Origin: Bacteroidota bacterium
GTDB taxonomy: Bacteria > Bacteroidota > Bacteroidia > JAADEI01
Length of the DNA: 6,001 nt
Reading direction: 5' to 3'
Assembly (NCBI GenBank): GCA_024280615.1
Contig: JAJRPU010000065.1
Span: forward strand, 1-6,001
Part shown: positions 1 through 6,001 of the stretch, in pieces
Layout of the letters: each line of letters begins with the position of its first letter
Position numbering within the stretch: the stretch's first letter is position 1
Notes under the pieces: generated by a model
Databases searched by the model: none
What the model was told of the DNA's origin: nothing
Seen by the model: only the letters and a program-made list of their open reading frames with translations
Made by a program: the position numbers and the translations under genes

Positions 1-1451
1 AAGCCAAAATGTGGATTGTTTCGCAGATATATGAGACCCTTGTTTCAGTTGATTCAAATATGAATCTTGTTTCTGAATTAGCAACCAGATGGGAAGTTCT
101 TGACAGTGGCAGACGATATAGGTTTTATCTAAGGCAGGGCATCAAGTTCCAAAACAGTGAGAGCACACTGACCGCCCACGACGTAGCGGCATCATTCTAT
201 CGGCTCATAGACCCTGAAGTGGCAGCTCCCGGAGCATGGATATTCAACAATAGAGTTAGAAAAGATTCTCCCTTCGTTGTAATCAACGACTCCATAATAG
301 ACATTTACCTTGAGGAACCTTTCGCTCCATTTATATACATGCTCACAATGCCCTACGCAAGCATTATCTCCCGCCAGACTCTCACCACACACTACAAAAA
401 CCTTCACCGATATGCAGATGGCACCGGTCCCTTTAAATTGCAAACATGGCAGGAAGAAGCCCTTATACTAACTAAAAACCCTAACTACTGGAAGAAGGAT
501 ATTCATGGGAACCCACTGCCTTATATTGACGGGGTAATCTTTTCTTTTATTACTGACCCACAGGTTGAATTGCACATGTTTTTACAGAACAATCTTGATT
601 TTATTACTGCTGGGTCTCCCTCTGTCCTTAATAAAATAATGGATAGAACTGGTAAGATTCACAAAAACATTCTGGAAATTGCCACTCCTGTTAAGCATAA
701 TTTCCTTAACACTGAGTATCTCGGTTTTCTTCTTGATTCAAATGCACTTGACCCGAATCATAGCGTCCTGCTAAATCCGCTTGTAAGGAAAGCCCTTTCC
801 CTTGCTATTGACAGAGTCCAACTTATTAACACAAGCAAATATGGTTTGGGCAGTGCTATAACCCCCGGATTTGTCCATTCTGGCATGTGGACCTCTCCAG
901 AAACAATCCCATCGTTTGAGCCAGTGCTTGCTGCTAAACTGCTTGCCAGAGCGGGCTATCCGGGCGGCAAAGGATTCCCAGAATTAACAATTTACACACC
1001 ACCCTCATATCTGGACTATATGATGATTGTTCAGAAACAATGGGAAGACCATCTGGGCATTAAGGCGAACATAGAAGTTATGCAGCCGGGAACACTAAGA
1101 GAAATGATGGTTGAAGGGAAATTACCCATATTCAGAGGTTCATGGATAGCAGATTACCCTGACCCAGAAACTTTCCTCGTTGTTTTTTACAGCCAAATGC
1201 CTGCCCCCCCAAACTACACAAGATTCAGAAATCCGCTTTTTGATAGCCTGTATAATCAAGCACTCAAAACTTTTGACGAAGCCCAAAGACACGAATTGTA
1301 TAAAAGAATGGATAGCATAATCATTGACCAGGCTCCTGTTATTGTATTATTCCACGATCAAGCTCTAAGGCTTCTCTCCAAAAGGGTAAAAGGCTTTAAA
1401 ATAAACGATATGGGAATGTTTAATCTTGAGTATGTTAGCATTACCAAATAA
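1..1451 (+). CDS. Peptide/oligopeptide ABC transporter substrate-binding protein (SBP family 5), 5' truncated by window edge
   Basis: This is an extracytoplasmic solute receptor of the DppA/OppA type, which captures peptides or similar ligands and delivers them to an ABC permease. The frame is open to the left edge. The first Met (base 9) falls inside the conserved core, where family members read roughly 'W...QIYxxLV', so it is not the true start; the signal peptide and the first tens of residues lie outside the window. Counting from that Met, visible family features are LTAHDVAASFYRLIDP (about 54-69), GTGPFKLQTW (138-147), NPNYWKKD (157-164), NPLVRKALSLAIDR (256-269), the AGYPGGKGFPELTI segment (315-328), DYPDPETFL (382-390) and a C-terminal IDQAPVIVLFHDQ stretch. 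The C-terminus looks intact. The HGNPLPYIDG and LNTEYLGFLLD segments resemble Bacteroidota-type members. Ligand specificity cannot be read from sequence; permease genes are not in the window. The gene ends 9 bases before reverse gyrase. Confidence 0.93.
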   Translation, partial: AKMWIVSQIYETLVSVDSNMNLVSELATRWEVLDSGRRYRFYLRQGIKFQNSESTLTAHDVAASFYRLIDPEVAAPGAWIFNNRVRKDSPFVVINDSIIDIYLEEPFAPFIYMLTMPYASIISRQTLTTHYKNLHRYADGTGPFKLQTWQEEALILTKNPNYWKKDIHGNPLPYIDGVIFSFITDPQVELHMFLQNNLDFITAGSPSVLNKIMDRTGKIHKNILEIATPVKHNFLNTEYLGFLLDSNALDPNHSVLLNPLVRKALSLAIDRVQLINTSKYGLGSAITPGFVHSGMWTSPETIPSFEPVLAAKLLARAGYPGGKGFPELTIYTPPSYLDYMMIVQKQWEDHLGIKANIEVMQPGTLREMMVEGKLPIFRGSWIADYPDPETFLVVFYSQMPAPPNYTRFRNPLFDSLYNQALKTFDEAQRHELYKRMDSIIIDQAPVIVLFHDQALRLLSKRVKGFKINDMGMFNLEYVSITK

Positions 1452-1460
1452 AGCGATGAT
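1452..1460 (+). other. Nine-base gap between binding-protein and reverse gyrase genes, no Shine-Dalgarno
   Basis: Only agcgatgat separates the TAA stop from the reverse gyrase ATG. The 20 bases before the ATG contain no GGAGG-like stretch and not even a GG pair. Translation therefore probably relies on coupling to the upstream gene or on the A/T-rich leader, as is common in Bacteroidota. The gap is too short for a separate promoter, so a dedicated promoter for reverse gyrase would have to lie inside the binding-protein gene; I could not identify one. Confidence 0.8.
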
Positions 1461-4400
1461 ATGGATAAGGCTCCTTTGATTGGCGTTTATAAGAAACTAT
1501 GTCCTGTTTGTGGCAAAGAGATAGACAATGACCGGCTATGGATGGGCTTGCCCTGCAGGAAATGTGTCCCCGAGCCAGTTCCTCCTAACACTAAGCTGAA
1601 CAAAGGACTATTCAAAAAATTTTATGAAACACAGCAATTAACCACCCAATTCTCCGAATTCTTCAAGCAAGCAACTGGCTTTAACATAGCCCGACTACAA
1701 GTGCTATGGACAAAACGTTTTTTTCTAGGCGAATCCTTCGCCATAATGTCTCCGCCAGGACTGGGCAAAACAACTTGGGGCTTAACGCTAAGCTTATTCA
1801 TCAATGGAAAGGTTTTAATACTTGTTCCGACCAGACTACTCGGCGAACAAATTTCAAATAAGCTCTCCCAATATGCCACACAAACAAACTCAAACAAAAG
1901 AATTTTATTCTATAAAAGCTCAACAAGAATTAAGAAACAATACGATAATGGCGAATATGACATACTAATTGGAACAACCAGATTTTTTTATGCACACCTA
2001 AAAGAATTAAAACAGATACCCTTCTCATTTGTATTCATTGACGACGTGGATTCTTTCCTTAAGCAACCGCGCAGTGTGGAAAGATTAATGACTTTCCTAA
2101 ACGTCCCTGACAGACTAATTAACCGGGCTACAGAGCCCAACCTGCCTATTGACGAACTTAACAGACTCTATGAACAGGCTCAACGCTTCATAAACAAGCA
2201 ACTTGTTATTTCATCAGCTACCCTAAAACCTCGTCCAGCTCAAATCAGGCTCTTCAAACGATTGTTGGGTTTTGATATTCAAAAAAGTATAACCACCCTT
2301 AGACAAATCAATGATGCCAAAAAGGAATGCAATACTTTAGACGAAATAGTGAAAACGACTATTGAGATAATAAAGCAAGTTGGCAATGGGGGGCTGGTAT
2401 TCCTGTCTCCAATGCTCGGAAGCAAATATCTGGACTCAGTTCTTGAATATTTAAGAAACAATGGCATAAATGCTATATCCTATGCTGATTATGATACAGC
2501 AGAGTTAATAGAGATAATGCAGTCTGGAAAATTTGACGTTGTAGTGGGAATTGCCCATGCAATGAACCCACTGGTCAGGGGAATAGACTTGCCAACAGTC
2601 TTGAAATACGCTATATTTCTTGAACCGCCAGTATTCCTATTTCCTTTGAAGCAGGAACCTATTCCGTCCCGATTATATGTCCTGTTAATAAACCTTGTGA
2701 ATGCCTTACCTGAAGAGCTGCGAACAACCGCATTTTCCTGGATACAATTCCTGAAAGATAAGAGGCACATGAGTGCTCAAGCAGTAGAGCGAAACCCAAC
2801 TTTAAAAGCCAGATTGGAACAAATTGCATTCCAACTACAACAATGGCTTAATGACCCTGAAATTCAAGATAAACTGAATGAATCGGACGACATCTTCCTG
2901 AAATTTATTGATAACCAATGGCACATAATAATTGGCGATGCGACTAGTTATGTGCAGGCATCGGGACGCACCAGCCGGCTCACACCACATGGCTTAACGG
3001 AAGGATTATCAATTGTTTTATACACTGAGCCCAAAGCAATGAAAAGCCTTGAAAAACGTTTAAATATTTTCTTTCCGTCCACTCACTTCCAGTTTGAAGA
3101 CTTAGATGAACTTGACTTGGAAGAAATCAAGAAAAGACTTATTGAATCCCGACGGGAAACCACCGAACGCAGTAGACCTTCATTTTCTTCAACCCTTGTG
3201 ATAGTTGAATCACCTACTAAGGCAAGGACCCTCGCTTCATTCATAGGGACTCCACAAATGCGAAAAGCAGACGGCGTCATTGCCTATGAAGTGCCAGGGG
3301 CAGACAGAATGTGGATATTCACCGCTTCACTTGGACACATAACAGACCTTGTTACTGATGAAGGCTATTGGGGGGTTCGCCTTGGAGGCAATGAAGGATT
3401 CCTCCCGATTTACAACACTATCAAGCACTGTGATACTGAAAAGGGCAGAATTCAGTTCACTGACGATGACCCTCCCAAAGCCTGTCGTCAAAAGACAATT
3501 TCTGACAAAAAAGAAATAATTGACGGATTAAGGAAATTAGCCTTTCAAGTGGACCAAGTCATCATTGCCACCGACCCTGACACGGAAGGCGAAAAAATTG
3601 GTTTTGACAACTGGCATGCCATAAGACCTTATCAACCCAACATTTTAAGAAGCGAATTTCATGAAATAACGCCAACAGGTTTTAAGAAAGCCATTCAACA
3701 AGCCAGAATAGTCAACTTTGATTGGGTCAAAGCACAGATTGCCCGTCGAATAGCAGACAGATGGGTTGGTTTCTACTTTTCGCAGTATCTCTGGCAAAAA
3801 TTCAAAAACACATTCCTATCTGCCGGAAGGGTTCAGACTCCCGTGTTAAAATGGGTCATAGACAGAACATTAAAGGCACGCACTAAAGTGCCTGTCATAA
3901 CATTCAAAATACAAGACCTCTATTTTGAATTGCCAGCACAAAACAAACAGGACGCTCTTAGTAAAATTAACCTTCTCAAAAAAGCAAGCGTCACATTCAG
4001 CGAAGAAACAATCATTCAAAAAAATCCTGCTCCTCCATTCACCACGGACAGAATCTTACAAGAAGCCAACACTTTATTAAAAATAGATGCCAACACCACA
4101 ATGAAATTATTACAAGAACTCTTTGAAAACGGCTTAATCACCTACCACAGGACGGACAGCACACATGTCTCAAACACAGGAATCTATGCCGTAGCAAAAC
4201 CCTACATCATAGAAACAGCAGGCGAAGAATACTTCTATCCCAGACAATGGGGTGAAGAAGGCACCCACGAAGCAATCAGACCAACCAGACCAATCTCTCC
4301 AGATGACCTAAAGGTCCAAATCTCCTCCGGATTATATAATTTTTCCGAGCCTCAAAAGGCACTTCAACTCTATGAGCTTATCTTTCACTGGTTCCTCGCT

Positions 4401-4973
4401 TCTCAATCCTCTCCCGCTAAAGTTGTGCAAAGAACACTGTCAATAAAATCACCTGACGGTAACACTCTGGCTCAAAAACCTGTTACTATAAAAGTTGAAT
4501 TTGATGGATACTTGAGATTTGCAGGCAGGTTTATTCGCCTTGAACAGATTAATCCTTCCCAACCATTGAAAATCTCAGGCATAAAAACCACATATAAATC
4601 TGTGGAACCACCTTTCACACAGGGCGAGCTAATCAAAACAATGAAGGAACGCAAACTAGGACGCCCATCTACATACGCCAAAATAGTTGAAACTCTTATC
4701 AACAGGAAATATGTAACCGAACACCGCGGACACCTATATGCTACCAAATTGGGAATGCAGGTTTATAAATGCCTCCTTCAAGAATGTCCTATTGAACCTA
4801 AAAAACGACACCTCTTGTCCGAAGAATTTACAAGGGAATTGGAAGAGCTAATGGACAGAATCAGTGAAGGTAAAGAAAGGCTCCAAAACGTCCTAAACAA
4901 GTATTTCACTATTTTGAACCTGAAACCTGTCAGGAACCGATTTCAACACGCTCACAGACTGGATTCCGATTAG
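1461..4973 (+). CDS. rgy: Reverse gyrase (helicase-like domain fused to type IA topoisomerase), complete, 1170 aa
   Basis: ATP-dependent enzyme that introduces positive supercoils and protects DNA at high temperature. Domains in order: an N-terminal zinc finger (C14, C17, C32, C35); an SF2 helicase-like module with Walker A PPGLGKTTW (98-106), VPTRLL (122-127), DDVDS (194-198), SSAT (251-254), LVRGIDLP (371-378) and QASGRTSRL (499-507); a probable latch insertion (about 390-490) in the second RecA-like domain; and a type IA topoisomerase from about 578. The topoisomerase half shows Toprim VIVESPTKART (Glu583) and DPDTEGE (705-711), EFHEIT (732-737), SAGRVQTPVL (787-796), the catalytic Tyr895 in LITYHRTDS, EGTHEAIRPT (933-942) and GRPSTYAKIVETLI (1068-1081). 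Length is normal for the single-chain family. The ATG at 1461 is the first in-frame start after the preceding stop and leads directly into the zinc finger; no Shine-Dalgarno is visible. Oddity: the second zinc finger (around 657-675) keeps only two cysteines. Probably active, and co-transcribed with the upstream binding-protein gene. Confidence 0.98.
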   Translation: MDKAPLIGVYKKLCPVCGKEIDNDRLWMGLPCRKCVPEPVPPNTKLNKGLFKKFYETQQLTTQFSEFFKQATGFNIARLQVLWTKRFFLGESFAIMSPPGLGKTTWGLTLSLFINGKVLILVPTRLLGEQISNKLSQYATQTNSNKRILFYKSSTRIKKQYDNGEYDILIGTTRFFYAHLKELKQIPFSFVFIDDVDSFLKQPRSVERLMTFLNVPDRLINRATEPNLPIDELNRLYEQAQRFINKQLVISSATLKPRPAQIRLFKRLLGFDIQKSITTLRQINDAKKECNTLDEIVKTTIEIIKQVGNGGLVFLSPMLGSKYLDSVLEYLRNNGINAISYADYDTAELIEIMQSGKFDVVVGIAHAMNPLVRGIDLPTVLKYAIFLEPPVFLFPLKQEPIPSRLYVLLINLVNALPEELRTTAFSWIQFLKDKRHMSAQAVERNPTLKARLEQIAFQLQQWLNDPEIQDKLNESDDIFLKFIDNQWHIIIGDATSYVQASGRTSRLTPHGLTEGLSIVLYTEPKAMKSLEKRLNIFFPSTHFQFEDLDELDLEEIKKRLIESRRETTERSRPSFSSTLVIVESPTKARTLASFIGTPQMRKADGVIAYEVPGADRMWIFTASLGHITDLVTDEGYWGVRLGGNEGFLPIYNTIKHCDTEKGRIQFTDDDPPKACRQKTISDKKEIIDGLRKLAFQVDQVIIATDPDTEGEKIGFDNWHAIRPYQPNILRSEFHEITPTGFKKAIQQARIVNFDWVKAQIARRIADRWVGFYFSQYLWQKFKNTFLSAGRVQTPVLKWVIDRTLKARTKVPVITFKIQDLYFELPAQNKQDALSKINLLKKASVTFSEETIIQKNPAPPFTTDRILQEANTLLKIDANTTMKLLQELFENGLITYHRTDSTHVSNTGIYAVAKPYIIETAGEEYFYPRQWGEEGTHEAIRPTRPISPDDLKVQISSGLYNFSEPQKALQLYELIFHWFLASQSSPAKVVQRTLSIKSPDGNTLAQKPVTIKVEFDGYLRFAGRFIRLEQINPSQPLKISGIKTTYKSVEPPFTQGELIKTMKERKLGRPSTYAKIVETLINRKYVTEHRGHLYATKLGMQVYKCLLQECPIEPKKRHLLSEEFTRELEELMDRISEGKERLQNVLNKYFTILNLKPVRNRFQHAHRLDSD
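4970..4973. other. Tail-to-tail overlap of the reverse gyrase and FtsZ-like stop codons
   Basis: The four bases ttag hold both stops: TAG at 4971-4973 ends reverse gyrase on the plus strand, and the complement of 4970-4972 reads TAA, ending the FtsZ-like gene on the minus strand. No intergenic space is left for a terminator, so any 3' end signal of either transcript must lie inside the opposing gene. Confidence 0.95.
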
Positions 4974-6001
4974 TCCGGCTTATTTTTAAAAAAAGGAATT
5001 GTTTTTTCTTTTGGATTGGGGGCTTCTCTTTCGCTATCATAATCGTCAAAAGCACTGTCATTGCTTTCTGGTATTAGTCCAGGAATGCTTTTCTGTCGCC
5101 TAATATAGGATGGTTCCTGCTTCTTTATTCTTCTCAATTCTTCAGCACTCAGGTTCTTTGTTTCCTTCGCCTCCTTCTTTGTAGGAATAGATGAATGTAT
5201 AGCACTATCGTCGTATCCCATAGACATGCCTACAAAATCATGCTCCGCATTTCCTTCCACAGAATGAGCATTTTCATCTTCTCTTTTATCCCATAACAAC
5301 TCCTTGTCTTCTGAGTCCTCTTTGTTATCCACCACCTCTATGATAAGTAACATAGCGCTTTTTTCTGGCAAATGATGGGCGGAACCCATAGCAACCAAAA
5401 ACTCGGCATCCGGCGATTCGTTTTCCAAACGCCTCTTTAACGTATGAATAATACTTCCCGTAACATCAACAGAAGGATGCCAGAGAAATGCCACGAACAT
5501 AGCAGATGCTCTCTTCAGGTTAAGAATATGCTTCAGATAAGGATGAGAGCTGATCTGTTCAAACATCTCATCCAAATCTGGTTTGTCTATTTTTGATTGA
5601 ATACTTATTCCAACATGGGCTTCTTTTCCTCGTCCGAATAACATTCCCAATTCACCCGGCTTAATAGAGAAATACAACCTGGGATTGCACGAATAAATTA
5701 TGCCTTGAATTATGTTTTTTATGAAATTGTTTCTATCTTTCAATATATCTTCAAATCGCTTTTCCGCAACTGCTATGTTATCATTATCAATTACTATTAC
5801 GGCACTTACATGCTTCTTTACTTCTTCAATTGCTTTATCTGCTATTTGCCTAACTCGTTTTCCTGATGGACTGAAAGGATAAAGCAATATAGCAATTGAT
5901 GAAACATTTGTCTTGTCTTTAAGCAATTCCTCTGCTATTATGGGCAGTGCTCCACTACCAGTGCCCTTTCCCACACCAGCAATGAAAAAGACCATCTCAG
6001 T
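4970..6001 (-). CDS. Divergent FtsZ-like (tubulin superfamily) protein, 5' truncated by window edge
   Basis: FtsZ polymerises with GTP into the bacterial division ring. This frame enters from the right edge. Its first Met (base 5995) matches the internal 'DMVF' position before the T4 loop, so roughly the first 95-100 residues are outside the window. Counting from that Met: T4 loop GVGKGTGSG (7-15), T5-region PFSPSGKRVR (40-49), IVIDND (67-72; FtsZ has VIPND), IIQGI (95-99), T7-equivalent SIKPGE (110-115), the C-terminal GTPase-associated domain to about 222, a charged linker of about 105 residues containing EPSYIRR (294-300), and a terminal KTIPFFKNKPD (331-341) resembling the FtsZ C-terminal peptide (DIPAFLRK type) that binds membrane anchors. 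The T7 loop, T4 loop and two nucleotide contacts depart from the canonical sequence, so normal GTPase activity is doubtful. Membership of the FtsZ superfamily is clear. Whether it is the main division FtsZ or a paralog is not, so no symbol is given. It is convergent with reverse gyrase. Confidence 0.9.
   Translation of the reverse strand, partial: TEMVFFIAGVGKGTGSGALPIIAEELLKDKTNVSSIAILLYPFSPSGKRVRQIADKAIEEVKKHVSAVIVIDNDNIAVAEKRFEDILKDRNNFIKNIIQGIIYSCNPRLYFSIKPGELGMLFGRGKEAHVGISIQSKIDKPDLDEMFEQISSHPYLKHILNLKRASAMFVAFLWHPSVDVTGSIIHTLKRRLENESPDAEFLVAMGSAHHLPEKSAMLLIIEVVDNKEDSEDKELLWDKREDENAHSVEGNAEHDFVGMSMGYDDSAIHSSIPTKKEAKETKNLSAEELRRIKKQEPSYIRRQKSIPGLIPESNDSAFDDYDSEREAPNPKEKTIPFFKNKPD

Noticed and set aside
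192..443. Minus-strand open frame of 83 codons inside the binding-protein gene
   Set aside because: It lies wholly within a clear coding region, its product resembles no family I know, and it is explained as the antisense shadow of that gene.
1456..1479. Alternative ATG at 1456 upstream of the reverse gyrase start
   Set aside because: It is out of frame with reverse gyrase and reaches a stop after seven codons; it has no ribosome binding site.
1622..4747. Several minus-strand open frames of 62-93 codons inside reverse gyrase (for example 1622-1897, 2489-2770, 4472-4747)
   Set aside because: All are antisense to conserved reverse gyrase motifs, have no recognisable domains, and are typical by-chance frames in a long gene.
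4959..4987. Possible intrinsic terminator for reverse gyrase: ctgga / tccgg stem followed by a short T run
   Set aside because: The stem has only five pairs including one G-T wobble, with a ten-base loop and a two-base spacer before five Ts. That is too weak to claim, especially for a thermophile, and it overlaps coding sequence on both strands.
4988..5010. A-run followed by T-run (aaaaaaagg...ttgtttttt) as a bidirectional terminator
   Set aside because: It is a pure A/T pairing without a GC stem, and the bases are explained as Lys and Phe codons of the FtsZ-like C-terminal peptide.
5701..5750. Change of the FtsZ guanine-contact Asp (B. subtilis D187) to Asn as a further active-site loss
   Set aside because: E. 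coli FtsZ also has Asn at the aligned position (AND versus ADN), so this substitution is not unusual.
5951..5977. GVGKGTGSG read as a Walker A P-loop (GxxxxGK[S/T])
   Set aside because: The Lys is followed by Gly rather than Ser/Thr and the spacing is wrong. The surrounding sequence aligns with the FtsZ T4 loop instead.

Overview
The window holds three protein-coding genes with almost no intergenic DNA. They are the 3' part of a peptide-type ABC transporter substrate-binding protein (plus strand, 1-1451), a complete reverse gyrase (plus strand, 1461-4973), and the 3' part of a divergent FtsZ/tubulin-superfamily gene (minus strand, 4970-6001). The outer genes are cut by the window edges. Nothing in the sequence suggests RNA genes, mobile elements, CRISPR or notable repeats, and no stretch over 300 bases lacks a gene.

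Organism: reverse gyrase is the classic marker of hyperthermophiles and extreme thermophiles, so the source very probably lives at high temperature. The other two genes are bacterial in style. The binding protein has the segment layout I associate with Bacteroidota and relatives (GTGPF, then NPNYW, HGNPLPYIDG and LNTEYLGFLLD). The FtsZ tail carries an EPSYIRR motif like the EPAYxRR element of FtsZ from that group. The one visible gene start lacks a Shine-Dalgarno sequence, which also fits. My best guess is a thermophilic lineage in or near the Bacteroidota (Kryptonia or Ignavibacteria type) whose reverse gyrase was acquired by horizontal transfer. This is inference from remembered family patterns, not a database result.

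Layout: the binding-protein gene ends 9 bases before the reverse gyrase ATG, so the two are probably co-transcribed even though peptide uptake and DNA topology have no obvious link. The reverse gyrase is a full-length helicase-topoisomerase fusion with all main catalytic motifs. Its second zinc finger, inside the topoisomerase half, has only two of the usual four cysteines. Its stop codon overlaps the stop codon of the convergent FtsZ-like gene by 4 bases.

The most unusual item is the FtsZ-like protein. Its fold and C-terminal peptide are recognisable. However, the T7 loop that completes the neighbouring subunit's GTPase site reads SIKPGE instead of NxDxxD, a lysine sits inside the T4 phosphate loop, and the conserved Glu and Arg nucleotide contacts are Ser and Val. 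It looks like a non-canonical, possibly catalytically altered FtsZ paralog.
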